Of a stretch of DNA of 54,970 nt, positions 29,384 through 40,472 are shown piece after piece. Each line of letters starts with the position of its first letter. The stretch's first letter is position 1. The notes under the pieces were generated by a model. That model was given only the letters and a program-made list of their open reading frames with translations, searched no databases and had not been told where the DNA came from. The DNA is from an uncultured Bacilli bacterium (lineage in GTDB: Bacteria > Bacillota_I > Bacilli_A > RF39 > UBA660), in contig CANQTE010000003.1 in assembly GCA_947626695.1 (NCBI GenBank), positions 1-54,970 on the forward strand. Reading direction: 5' to 3'. Made by a program: the position numbers and the translations under genes.

Positions 29384-29789
29384 CCCAGCCACCTCAAACG
29401 TGGCAATTCCAAGCAATGAAACACAATTACTAGGCGAAAAGACAGTTCAGGATTTATGCGAAAGTTTAAGTATTGAAGGAGATAATGTCAAAGGTACATT
29501 AAATTATGTTGAAAACTGGACTGAATTTTCAAAGGATAGTTCAGAAAATACGGGGAACTTCATACCTTTATATTTTGAAGAAGCAAAAGGAGCCAAAAAA
29601 GGAGCAGTAAAGGTAGAATTAAAAGGTACAGGTGCAAAACTTAAAAAACCAGTAGCAGTAGATGAAAAGGACGGCTTAATAGTTTTCCAAGTTCACAATA
29701 AAGATAATACACTTGAAATTACAAGTGAAGGAAAAGAAACTAGAACATTAATATTAAAAGAATTAACCTTAAAACAAAAAGGAGCTTAG
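29381..29789 (+). CDS. C-terminal extension of capsid protein via probable +1 frameshift
   Basis: open in +1 frame from CCC-TAG: SPATSNVAIPSNETQLLGEKTVQDLCESL...; no RBS before GTG 29400. Confidence 0.6.
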
Positions 29790-29829
29790 AGATAAGCTCC
29801 TAACATTTATAAAAAAGGAGAAAAACAAA

Positions 29830-30093
29830 ATGGAAGAAAAGGAAGAAAAGTATGAAGTAATTGAGAATTTTAGAGACTCAAAAGATGACGAGTATGTCTA
29901 CTTAAAAAATGTAGAAGGAAGAAATATTTATCCTCGTCAAGGATTAAAAACAAGCAAAGAACGAATTGCAGAATTGTCTAGTAGCAAAAATAAAATTGGA
30001 AAACCTTCAATCAGAAAGATAGAAGAAAAAGTAAAAACAGAACAAAAAGAAAATATATCAGAAAATAGCAAAGAAAACAAATCTAAAGAATAG
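29830..30093 (+). CDS. hypothetical head-region protein
   Basis: 87 aa; RBS aaaggag. Confidence 0.55.
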   Translation: MEEKEEKYEVIENFRDSKDDEYVYLKNVEGRNIYPRQGLKTSKERIAELSSSKNKIGKPSIRKIEEKVKTEQKENISENSKENKSKE

Positions 30094-30104
30094 AGGTGCT
30101 TTTT

Positions 30105-30398
30105 ATGGCTATGGAAGATGCTCAAATAAAAAAACTTTTGCAAGAAATAAAAATGGAACAACATACATCACCATTTAAAGATGATGAAGAAATTATAGGT
30201 TATATTAAAGAAGCGGAATATGATATTAACTATATATGTGGCACTGAAATTGATTATAAAACTGATTTAGATGCAAGAAGTCTATTAAAGAATCGTGTTT
30301 TATATGCAGACCATAAAAGGTTGGCAGAGTTTAAAGAATTGTATGGTGCAGAATATGCAGCACTTCAAGCAAAGTATTACAACACTACCAACATATAA
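30105..30398 (+). CDS. head-tail connector (gp6-like)
   Basis: MAMEDAQIKKLLQEIKMEQHTSPFKDDEEIIGYIKEAEYDINYICG. Confidence 0.65.
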   Translation: MAMEDAQIKKLLQEIKMEQHTSPFKDDEEIIGYIKEAEYDINYICGTEIDYKTDLDARSLLKNRVLYADHKRLAEFKELYGAEYAALQAKYYNTTNI

Positions 30399-30726
30399 TG
30401 ACGGCAAATTTAGACTTTTTGAAATAAAACAGGCTGATACTCAATTTCCAGTAGAATATTTAAAAGATACTGAAAAGGAAATTTGGTTTGAAGAATTATC
30501 AATTTCAGACAAATTAAAATTTGATGCTGAAGAAAGAGAAAAGAAGATAACCTATAAATTAAGAATACCTCAAACAAAGCAAATTAATTCGTTGTGTGTA
30601 GTTAAAATCGGCGATAAATATCACAAAGTTTTTAATACATATCATTTTACTAATAAAGATGGCTATAAACAAACAGACTTAACTTTAGAAGAATATCCAA
30701 GACCAAAATTAGAAGGAGAAATATAA
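30355..30726 (+). CDS. head-tail adaptor protein
   Basis: LPTYNDGKFRLFEIKQADTQFPVEYLKDTEKEIWFEELSISDKLKFDAEER. Confidence 0.6.
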   Translation: MQHFKQSITTLPTYNDGKFRLFEIKQADTQFPVEYLKDTEKEIWFEELSISDKLKFDAEEREKKITYKLRIPQTKQINSLCVVKIGDKYHKVFNTYHFTNKDGYKQTDLTLEEYPRPKLEGEI

Positions 30727-31073
30727 TGGGTGAACAATCAACAATGACTAAAGAAGATTTAGTTAAATTAATAAAAGAATTAAAAGTACCTCTTAGTGAA
30801 TCAACACCAAGAGACGAAGAGATGGAAGAAGAAATAAGAATACATTATTGGGATTATATATGGGAAGATTTAATGGCAAGTGGAGAAAAATATAACATGA
30901 AAGTAACATATCAAGTATCTGTTATATCCAATAAACCAAGACATTCAAAGCTTTTAGAATTAAAAAGAAAGTTAAATTCTAAAGGCTTACATCCAGTAAT
31001 TCAACACGAATATTTTCCAGAAAAAAGGAGAGTACACTCATTTTTTTCTATAGAGGTTTTAGAAAATGTCTAA
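30726..31073 (+). CDS. phage head/tail hypothetical protein
   Basis: 115 aa; syntenic position. Confidence 0.6.
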   Translation: MGEQSTMTKEDLVKLIKELKVPLSESTPRDEEMEEEIRIHYWDYIWEDLMASGEKYNMKVTYQVSVISNKPRHSKLLELKRKLNSKGLHPVIQHEYFPEKRRVHSFFSIEVLENV

Positions 31074-31431
31074 TACTTATGAGTTTGAAGGTTTTCTAGA
31101 GTTAAGCGATATGTTAGAAAATTATATTAGTAAGGCTGATAATGTTATAGATGTTTTAGAAAGTGGAGCAAAAGAATTTATAAATGATGCTTTAAAATTA
31201 CCAAAGCCAATTTCTAAAATAAGAAAAGCAGGTTATACACACTTAATCAACACTTTTACATATAGAAAAAAAGCAAAAGAAATAGAAGCTGGTTGGGGAA
31301 AATATTATGGCCCTATGGTAGAAAACGGAACTGATAATATGAATGCAGTTCCTCATTTATATCCATTATGGGAAAAAAATAAAGAAAAATATTACAAAGT
31401 TATGATTACTAAATTAGGTTTAACGACTTAA
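31066..31431 (+). CDS. HK97-gp10-like tail completion protein
   Basis: VLESGAKEFINDALKLPKPISKIRKAGYTHLINTF. Confidence 0.7.
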   Translation: MSNTYEFEGFLELSDMLENYISKADNVIDVLESGAKEFINDALKLPKPISKIRKAGYTHLINTFTYRKKAKEIEAGWGKYYGPMVENGTDNMNAVPHLYPLWEKNKEKYYKVMITKLGLTT

Positions 31432-31473
31432 TTTAGTATTTTTTAAAATTTTAAAAAGAAAGAAGGAATAGAA

Positions 31474-32109
31474 ATGTCAATAAAAACTAAAAAGCCAATG
31501 ATTAAAGAAACGGTTGGAGCAATGCACTATTGTTTTAATACAAAAGAACCTAAAGAAGATTTTGACCCAGAAAATTATGAAGAAGATGTTATAAAATGCA
31601 ATAATGTAAAAAATATAGGAACAACCGAAAATTCAGAAGCAACAACAGTAAGAGCAAGTGGAGCAGATTACGAAACAATTAACCAAGCTTCAAGTATTGA
31701 TATGGCAGTCGAAACAGTAGCTTTTGACCCAGAAGATTTGGCAAAAGCAAGAGGAGACGATATTTCAGACAAAGGAGGGCTAATGCTATCGGGAGCACCT
31801 TCAAGAAGACCATACTTTGCATTTGGAAAAGTAGTAAAGAAATTTGGTGGAGGGGTTCGATATGAATGGTATCCTAAATGTCAAGTAGTGGAAAACACAG
31901 ATGATATAGCAACATCTGAAGACACATTTTCAGAACAAAATGATACAATTACTATTAGAGCTTATGCTTTTAATGAAAATGGTCAAAAGAAAGCATATGT
32001 TGATAGTGAAACAGCAAACTTCCCAAAAGGATTAACTGAAGAGAAGTTCTTTGCAAAACCAATTCTAACTAAAGAGGATTTAGCAGCAGCCGTAGCACCA
32101 GTTATCTAA
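31474..32109 (+). CDS. major tail protein
   Basis: VKNIGTTENSEATTVRASGADYETINQASSIDMAVETVAF...AYAFNENGQKKAYVDSET. Confidence 0.85.
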   Translation: MSIKTKKPMIKETVGAMHYCFNTKEPKEDFDPENYEEDVIKCNNVKNIGTTENSEATTVRASGADYETINQASSIDMAVETVAFDPEDLAKARGDDISDKGGLMLSGAPSRRPYFAFGKVVKKFGGGVRYEWYPKCQVVENTDDIATSEDTFSEQNDTITIRAYAFNENGQKKAYVDSETANFPKGLTEEKFFAKPILTKEDLAAAVAPVI

Positions 32110-32117
32110 AAAAATGA

Positions 32118-32140
32118 GGCTCTAAAATCGATTTAGAGCC
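32118..32140 (+). terminator. intrinsic terminator
   Basis: ggctctaaa-atcga-tttagagcc followed by T6. Confidence 0.85.
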
Positions 32141-32166
32141 TTTTTTAAAATTTATTAAACAATTAT

Positions 32167-32508
32167 ATGGAGGAAAAAATGGAAATAGAATTAAAAAATG
32201 GAGAAATAATAACTTTAGAAGTATCTCCACTAATTTTAGAATATGTTGAAGAATATGAAGGTGGACAAAAGCAACTAGAAAAAGATGCACAAGGACAATT
32301 AGATAGTAACGGATATAGTAGAAGAATGCGAGCAACTAATCATCTAATTTATTCTGCAATTGCATCTAATTACAGTTCAAATTTAACATATAGACAAGCG
32401 GTGAAACTTGTGAAGTTAGAAGATATAGAAAAAATACTAACTTTTATAGCTCAAAATGTACCAGGACTAGAAAATATAAACAAAGGTCCAGCAAGTCATA
32501 GAATGTAA
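32167..32508 (+). CDS. tail assembly chaperone-like protein
   Basis: small acidic ORF between major tail and tape measure genes. Confidence 0.6.
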   Translation: MEEKMEIELKNGEIITLEVSPLILEYVEEYEGGQKQLEKDAQGQLDSNGYSRRMRATNHLIYSAIASNYSSNLTYRQAVKLVKLEDIEKILTFIAQNVPGLENINKGPASHRM

Positions 32509-32574
32509 TAAAAATAAGTTTATTCTTGCAATATTTTACAAAGCATTATAAAATATTAACAAGGAGGAAATTCA

Positions 32575-32967
32575 ATGAAAGAGTTAATAAAAAAGTGGTG
32601 GATTTGGTTAATAATAGTATTTATTATATTTGCATTAGTAATATTTCTTATAATTAATAAAAAAGAAGGTATGGGAACGGCTGGAATAAGCAAAGAAGAA
32701 TTTAATGAAATAAACTTAGGCATGACACAATTCGAAGTAAATTCTATTATAGATAAATTAAACGAATGGGATGATGACGAAATATACGATAAGTGTTGTC
32801 AAGAAATATCAAGTGTAGAAAAAGATGAAATATATACATATGTCTATAAATATCAAGGAGAAAATGGTGGTTATGCAATAATAACATATGAGATAGATTA
32901 CAGTAATGGTTACTATGGATTAGAATATCCAAAAGTTGTAAAAAAAGAAGTATATAATTTGAAATAA
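32575..32967 (+). CDS. membrane-anchored SmpA/OmlA (BLIP)-like protein, putative moron
   Basis: TM then ISKEEFNEINLGMTQFEVNSIIDKLNEW...; own RBS and terminator. Confidence 0.55.
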   Translation: MKELIKKWWIWLIIVFIIFALVIFLIINKKEGMGTAGISKEEFNEINLGMTQFEVNSIIDKLNEWDDDEIYDKCCQEISSVEKDEIYTYVYKYQGENGGYAIITYEIDYSNGYYGLEYPKVVKKEVYNLK

Positions 32968-32986
32968 ATTTTAATTAATTAAGTAA

Positions 32987-33010
32987 AGCATCAGTAAAAA
33001 TACTGGTGCT
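32987..33010 (+). terminator. intrinsic terminator
   Basis: agcatcagta-aaaa-tactggtgct-ttt. Confidence 0.75.
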
Positions 33011-33041
33011 TTTATTATGCTCGAAAAGGAAGTGAAAAAAA

Positions 33042-36000
33042 GTGGCAAATGATTTAAAGCGTGTAGGCTTAGTTTTCAAAGAAGAAGGAGCAATAGACTT
33101 TAAAAAATCTTTACAAGAAATAAATATAGAAATGCAAAAGAACTATAATCAGTTTAAATTAACACAGGCACAATGGGATAGTTCTACGAAAACTACTGAA
33201 AAATTAAGAGCAGAGCAAGAATATTTAAAAAATGCTTATGAAATTCAAGAAGATAAAGTAAAAACTTTAAGAATGCAATTAAGTGATTTAGAAAATGCAG
33301 AAAATAAAAATACTACAGCAATTAAAAAGAAACAAAACGAACTAACAAACGCAGAGATTAAATTAGAAAGTTATAATAAAAAAATAAAAGAAATAGAGAG
33401 CCAATTAAATAATACAGGCAAAAAGATAGAAGAATTTGGGCAAAAAGCAGAAAGTGCTGGTGGAAAAATAGAAGGAGCAGGCAAGAAATTGTCTGCTTTT
33501 TCAGTAGCAACAACAACTGCTTTAGTAACTAGTGCAAAAAGTGCAATAGATTTTGAAGATGCTTTTACTGGTGTAGAAAAAACAGTTGATGGTACAGAAG
33601 AACAGATGGAAGAATTAAAACAAGGAATAAGAGATATGGCAAAGGAAATTCCATCTACAACAACAGAAATATCAGCAGTAGCAGAAGCAGCAGGACAATT
33701 AGGAATTAAAACAGAAGATATATTATCATTTACAAAAGTAATGATAGATTTAGGAAATTCTACTAACTTATCGGCTGAAGAAGCTGCTAGTTCTTTAGCA
33801 AAATTTGCAAATGTAACAAAAATGAATGCTAAAGATTATGATAAGTTGGGTTCTACAATTGTTGCTCTAGGAAATAATTTTGCTACTACAGAAGCGGATA
33901 TAGTATCTATGTCAACTAGATTAGCAGCAACAGGAGAATTAGCAGGTTTAAGCCAATCTCAAATATTGTCATTAGCAACTGCAATGTCTAGTGTAGGAAT
34001 TGAAGCAGAAGCAGGTGGCTCTGCAATGTCAAAATTATTAAAACAAATACAAGTAGCAGTAGAAACAGGTTCAGATGATTTAGATGATTTTGCAAAAGTT
34101 GCAGGAATGACGAGTAAAGAATTTAAAAAATCTTTTGAAAAAGATGCAGTAGAAGCATTAAGTGCTTTTATTACAGGATTAAATGATACAGAAAGAAACG
34201 GAAAATCAGCAATATCTATATTAAATGATATGGGAATAAAAGAAGTAAGATTATCTAATACAATTTTATCATTAGCAAATTCAAGCGATATAATGAACAA
34301 AGCTGTCAAACTAGGAAATGAAGCATGGGAAGATAACACCGCTTTAACAAATGAGGCAAATAAAAGATATGATACTTTAAAAAGTAAAATTACAATAGCT
34401 GTAAATAAATTAAAAGATATGACTATAACTGTTGGAAATAAATTAATGCCAACAATTGAAAAAATAATAACAGGATTAGGAAAATGGGTTGATAAATTTG
34501 AAAGCTTATCTGATGAACAAGTAGACATGATAGTAAAAATAGGATTAATTGTAGCAGCTATTGGACCACTACTAACTATTGTTGGAAAATTAACTTCTAC
34601 AATAGGTGGATTTGCTAAAGGAATAGGAATAGGAGTACAAGCAATAGGCGTAATGCAAGGAACAATAACTTCTACATCAACGGCAGTAAACAGTCTATCA
34701 AGTATATTTAGTGCAGTAACAAGCCCAATAGGACTAGCCTGTGGAGCAATAGCTTTAGCAGTAACAGGAATATCAATAGCTATGGCAAATGCAGAAAAAG
34801 ATTCTAAAGAAGCATTTTCTAATATTGGAACTGCTGCTTCAGACTTTATAACAGGAATAGATAACGCTCAATCACATCTAAATGCTTTCAACTCAGAATT
34901 ATTTGTATCTTCAGAAGAACAGCAAAAATTGCAAGAACAAATGAATGAAGTTCAAAAAGGCATTACTACAATTTGCAAGACAGCTTCAGAAGAAAGACGA
35001 AATTATACACAGCAAGAAATTACGCAATTAGATAAGTATTTTACAAAGTTAAGAGAATTAAATCAAAGAGAAATAGAAATACAGCAACAAATAGCTGGAG
35101 CAATAACTCAACAAGCTGTTACAAATGCAGAAACTTTTCAGGGAAGTTTAGAAGAATACAAAATACAATCACAAGAATGGTTAAAAACAGCAGAAGAACA
35201 AAAAAACAAAACAATAGAATTAATAAACAATCAAACAATAGAAGAAGTAGCTTTGTTAAATACTAGATATGCAACAGAAGAAGCAAGACAAACAGAAGAA
35301 TATAAAAAAGAATATGAAAGAATAATTGCACAAAAGGATGAGAAAATAGCACAAGCTAATCAAGAAGTTGCAGAAATTAGTAAAGTCTATGCAAATGGTT
35401 ATTTAGAAAGAAGCAGCCAAGAAGATGGATGGTATACAAAACTTAAAGAATACAATCAAAAGATAGAAGAAGAAAATCAAAGAAATGTAGATACTTTAGA
35501 AAATATTCAAAATAATCATCTGCTAACTCAATATAACAAAAATCTTAGTGCATCTCAAGAAAATTATAGACATGAGGCAGAAATGAAAAAAATATGGGAT
35601 AAGATGTATAAAGATATGGATGAAAGTCAAGAAAAGCAACTAGGTGTATGGCTTGCGCAAGTGGCACAAACAGAATTATATGGTGGAAAAATAGATGAAA
35701 AAACAAAGAAAATTGTAGATTCTATAATGTCTAGTTATGATTCGATGCCTAAAAAGACTAAAGAAGCAATGAAAAATGCAATGGAACCAATGTTAACAGA
35801 AATGAAAAACAAAGAGCCTAGTTTATTTTCAAAAGCATCTAGTATAGCACAAGGTATTTTAACAAGATTAAAAAAAGCATTTGATATACATTCTCCTTCT
35901 AAAAAAACAAAAGCAATATTTAAAAATGTAATGAAGCGGAATGGAAAAGGGAATTGAAGAGGAAGAAGAAAATCTATATAAACAAACTGATGAAGTAGCG

Positions 36001-36234
36001 AATAATATATTAGATTCTTTACGAGAAATTGAACCTAATAATCATGAAATTGTACCTGCCAAAAACTCTGAGGAAAAAAATGCAGTTTTATATAAAGACA
36101 GAGAAATAGACTACGATAAATTATTTAATATTTTATATCAAGCATTTTTAAAAGCATTAAATTCTTGCAAATTAACTCTAGATGAAGATGGCTTTGTAAA
36201 AATAGTAAAAGATGAACTATATAAGGTGGTGTGA
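33042..36234 (+). CDS. phage tail tape measure protein, +1 frameshift at CGG 35937
   Basis: TP901-type FEDAFTGVEKTVDGTEEQMEELKQGIRDMAKEIPSTTTEI; skipping C35937: ...KNVMK-GMEKGIEEEEENLYKQTDEVANNILDSL. Confidence 0.88.
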
Positions 36235-39200
36235 TAATGTTTAAATTCAAAGGAATATCAAGTAATGATATGCAAGTAGTAGTTGAAGAAGAAGAGCATT
36301 TTGTTGCAAAAGCGGCACAAAGATATGAAGCAACAGAAATAGAAGGTAAAGATGGAGCTTTATTCGATACATCAGGATATTCATATGTAGAAAGACCTAT
36401 TTTGGTTCAATGTTTAAATATTAATAAAATAGACGATATTTTAGCTTGGCTCAATGGAGAAGGAGAATTTGAATATAAAGGAAGGAAAACAATAGCACGA
36501 TTTTATAGTGAATTAGACCCCAAAAGGAGTGCTTGCATACGAATAATTGATACAACATTTATAAGAGATCCTTTTTGGAATAAAGCAAATGATGAATTTG
36601 AAATTGTAAAAGACAGGAAAGATAAACAAGTTAGTGGAGAATACATACAATTAAATGATAGTAGTAATATGCCATATGAAGATTTTAAAATAAATGGTAA
36701 GAGTGAGCAAGAAACAAGAGAAGAAATACCAATGCAAGAAACAGATGAAGAAAAAATATTAACTGTAAGAGATGTAAATGTTATAAATAGATTACAAATT
36801 AGTGGAAATAGTTGGCAGAAAATTAACGACCAAGGGAAAAATCTTTTAAAAGATGATGACCCAGAAAATCCAGATGCAAACTATTCAGATTCAGGAGGTG
36901 GAACTACACCAGTAACATATAGTGTAGAAAATGAAGGTTTTACAACAGAAATTCATAGAGCAAAAAAATTTTTTCCAAAAGAAGTAGGTACATATATGTT
37001 TAGTATATATCTTAAAGACAAACCAGAAACAGTAACTTCAACAAGTTTAAGGGTTGTTTTATATTTTCCAAATGCTCATGGCATAGGCAGCAATCCACCT
37101 ATTTCTAATTCTGAATATCAAAGATATTATATTAAAATTGAAATCACTGAAGAAAATATTGAAACAGGTATAAATATTGTATTTCATGGGAATGTATATT
37201 GGAAAGATATGATGCTAGAAAAAATAGATAGTTTAACAGATGAACCTACAGAATATGAACCATATATTCCTGCTATGCCATCACCTGAATTTCCAAGTGA
37301 AATTAGAAACTGTGGGGATAATGTGAATTTGTTTGATAAAGAAAAAGCAATGAGAGGATATGAATTAGATAATACTACTGGGGAGGTAGTACAGAATGCA
37401 GCAGGATTCGTATCAGATTATATTAATGTTAAAGGAATAAAAAATATCCACATAACTAAAGTCAGCGATTGGGGTTCATCAAATTGGTTTTATGATGAAA
37501 ATAAAAAGCCAATATCAAAAATATCTAAAATGTATGGGGATTTAGAAGTTCCAATAGGTTCTTCTTATTATAGATTCAATAGTAGAATAAATGATATTGA
37601 TAATGTTAAAGTAGAAAAAGGCAAAAAAGCAACACCATATAGTGAATATGGTAAAGGTACAGTAGAAGTTATACAAAGGGGGAAAAACTTAATAGATATA
37701 ACAAAACATACAAATGATTTAGAAGCTGCAGTTACAATTATAGACAGTAATAAATATACGTTAAATTTAGACGAGCTAGGAGAAAACAAAAAATGGCAAG
37801 GAGTAGTTGATGTAAATTTTAATAATTTAGAAAAAAATACTGAATATGTTATCAGCTTTGATTTTAATAATACTAAACCTTATGGAATTGTAAAAGGCGA
37901 TAATAATACTATAATTGAGCATTATATTGATGGATATCCTGACGGACTGTCTTTCAATACAGGAGAATATGAAAATATATTAATAAGAATTTCAGCCACA
38001 GGAGGAATTGATACCGAAAAGTTAACTGGAATAGCGACGATTTCAAATGTTCAACTTGAAAAAGGTATTACAAAAACTACATTTGAACCATATCATGGAA
38101 AAGAAGTAGTAATTCAAACTGAACCATTACGCAGCTTACCAAGTGAAGTACGTGATGTTAAAAATAAAGATAAAACAACTAGAAATGTTGGTTATAAAGA
38201 ATTTGATGGAACAGAAAATTCTTGGGCAATATCTAATACTATCTACTACCGTTATCCTATTGGCATTAATATTCTAGAAATAGATAATTGTTTAGAATGG
38301 CAAAATATTGATGACAATAAATTGTATGGAGAAGGCAATCTTCTTTGTAATAGATTTATATATGAAAATACAAATGAAAGTGCTTATTCATCTTTACATA
38401 AATTTACAATGAGAAAAAGTTATGGGATTGCAACACTATGGTTTTATATTCCAAAAACATTCTTCACAGCTACAACAGCAGATGAAATATTAGCTGAGTG
38501 GAAAGCAAAATTGGTTGAATGGAAAGAAGAAGGAAATCCTTTAAAAATATGTTATAAGTTAGCAGAACCAATTATAGAAGAAGAATCTTGTGAAGAATTA
38601 GCAAATATTGAAATATATAATCCTATGACTATATTTAGTGATGATGAAATATCTCCATATTTTAAATTATATTATAATTATATTCCTGCAATGCCATCTC
38701 CAGAAGCTCCAAGCGAGATAAGAAGTGTAGCTGATGATGTAAATGAGTTTAATCCTAATGAAGAATTGTCAAACGGATATAAAGCTTTTTATGCTAAAGA
38801 AAGTGTTTCTAGCTCTGACATTGGAAATAATATATTTCAGCATTATGCTCAAAATACTAGATGTAAAGCTTATTTTAGAATAAAAGCAGGACAAACTAGA
38901 GTATTTAAACTGTTTAAAGAAAATTATAAAATTTTTGCAGCACGATATGCAAATGAAGAAGGTGTCATAGAAGACAGAATTGCTTTTATAGATAATAGTT
39001 CAAAGGTATGTAAATATACAGCAACTAAAGATGGATATGTATTTTTATCTTTAGTAAAACTAGACGGTTCTGTTTTTACAGATGAAGAAGCGGAGAACTT
39101 AAAAAATAATATAAAAATTTGTGAAAAAGAACCTGTTTCCTATAGTGAATATGGTAAAGGTACAGTAGAAGTAACAAATTGTAATAGAAATTTAGGTAAT

Positions 39201-40472
39201 GCAGACTTATTGTTTAAACAAATGAAAGAATTTGATTCTAATAATTGTAGAGAAGAAATTGTAGACAATAGAAATTGTATAGTATTTAGTAATTGGGCAT
39301 ATCACTCTGGAGGAGGTTTTAGGGGCTTACAAGGAAGATATAAAGAAAATACTCAATATAGATTAAAATTTAAGGCTAGACCTTATGATACAAGTGTTTT
39401 AAATAATGGTCTTTTTATTGTATTTAATTATACTGACAATACTTACAAAAACGCAGGTTGGAGGGTAAATGGAGAAAATTGGATTGAAAACGAATTAATA
39501 TCAGATCCTAATAAAACAATTGATTATATATCAACTAGTTATTCAAGCAATATTTTTTGGTGTATGGATAAAGATACTTTTATTATAGAAGAATATATAG
39601 AAGGACAAGAAACAGAATATATACCAAATGAAGAGCAAAATATAGTAATTCAAACTAAGCCATTATGCAGTTTGCCAAATGGAGTATGTGATGTTAAAGA
39701 TAAAGATAAAACTGTTAGAAATGTTGGAAGAATTGTATTAGATGGTATTAATAATCAAGTCAGCTTTGCAAAAACAGATAACTCAACTTTTATTATTGCA
39801 AGCCATATTAATTCAAAAATAAAAAAATTATCTGACGATAATCAATTAGCTGCTATGAGTAACAAATTAATTGCAACTACTATCAATAATATATGGAGTG
39901 GAAAAGTAATAGGAGGAGTAGCACAAGGAAGTAATAATCCATATATTCAAATAAGTTTACCATATTTAGATATAATAGGAACTACTAATGAATCAATTAA
40001 TAAATGGTTATCAACTAACCCAATTACAGTAGACTACGAACTAGCAGAACCAATTATAGAAGCAGAACCTTGTGAAGAACTTTTAAATATTGGAGGCTAT
40101 AAAGGTGTTACAAACATAACATCAGGCGGAGAAGTAAAACCTAATTTAGATGTGAGATATATACAGTTGACAGATGAATTAATTTTAAACATCGGCAATA
40201 TTGAAAGTAGACCAATTATACGATTAAGAAGAACTATATTTGATTTAGTAGAATTAACAATAAATAATATAAGGTTTATATATCATTTTAATAACGATGA
40301 TTATGTAGATATCGATTGCAAAGAAAAAACAGTAGAATATAAAGGAATAAATAGAAATAGACAGATAGAAATAGGATACGAATTTCCTAAATTAAATATA
40401 GGAAATAATAAAATTATTATGCACAGGGGAGATTGTATTGTAGAAATAAAAGGAAAGGACAGATGGCTATGA
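36231..40472 (+). CDS. distal tail (Dit-like) protein with repeated adhesin/CBM-like modules
   Basis: FKFKGISSNDMQVVVEEE...RPILVQCLNINKIDDILAWLNGEGEFEYKGRKT; internal duplications. Confidence 0.85.
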   Translation: MIMFKFKGISSNDMQVVVEEEEHFVAKAAQRYEATEIEGKDGALFDTSGYSYVERPILVQCLNINKIDDILAWLNGEGEFEYKGRKTIARFYSELDPKRSACIRIIDTTFIRDPFWNKANDEFEIVKDRKDKQVSGEYIQLNDSSNMPYEDFKINGKSEQETREEIPMQETDEEKILTVRDVNVINRLQISGNSWQKINDQGKNLLKDDDPENPDANYSDSGGGTTPVTYSVENEGFTTEIHRAKKFFPKEVGTYMFSIYLKDKPETVTSTSLRVVLYFPNAHGIGSNPPISNSEYQRYYIKIEITEENIETGINIVFHGNVYWKDMMLEKIDSLTDEPTEYEPYIPAMPSPEFPSEIRNCGDNVNLFDKEKAMRGYELDNTTGEVVQNAAGFVSDYINVKGIKNIHITKVSDWGSSNWFYDENKKPISKISKMYGDLEVPIGSSYYRFNSRINDIDNVKVEKGKKATPYSEYGKGTVEVIQRGKNLIDITKHTNDLEAAVTIIDSNKYTLNLDELGENKKWQGVVDVNFNNLEKNTEYVISFDFNNTKPYGIVKGDNNTIIEHYIDGYPDGLSFNTGEYENILIRISATGGIDTEKLTGIATISNVQLEKGITKTTFEPYHGKEVVIQTEPLRSLPSEVRDVKNKDKTTRNVGYKEFDGTENSWAISNTIYYRYPIGINILEIDNCLEWQNIDDNKLYGEGNLLCNRFIYENTNESAYSSLHKFTMRKSYGIATLWFYIPKTFFTATTADEILAEWKAKLVEWKEEGNPLKICYKLAEPIIEEESCEELANIEIYNPMTIFSDDEISPYFKLYYNYIPAMPSPEAPSEIRSVADDVNEFNPNEELSNGYKAFYAKESVSSSDIGNNIFQHYAQNTRCKAYFRIKAGQTRVFKLFKENYKIFAARYANEEGVIEDRIAFIDNSSKVCKYTATKDGYVFLSLVKLDGSVFTDEEAENLKNNIKICEKEPVSYSEYGKGTVEVTNCNRNLGNADLLFKQMKEFDSNNCREEIVDNRNCIVFSNWAYHSGGGFRGLQGRYKENTQYRLKFKARPYDTSVLNNGLFIVFNYTDNTYKNAGWRVNGENWIENELISDPNKTIDYISTSYSSNIFWCMDKDTFIIEEYIEGQETEYIPNEEQNIVIQTKPLCSLPNGVCDVKDKDKTVRNVGRIVLDGINNQVSFAKTDNSTFIIASHINSKIKKLSDDNQLAAMSNKLIATTINNIWSGKVIGGVAQGSNNPYIQISLPYLDIIGTTNESINKWLSTNPITVDYELAEPIIEAEPCEELLNIGGYKGVTNITSGGEVKPNLDVRYIQLTDELILNIGNIESRPIIRLRRTIFDLVELTINNIRFIYHFNNDDYVDIDCKEKTVEYKGINRNRQIEIGYEFPKLNIGNNKIIMHRGDCIVEIKGKDRWL

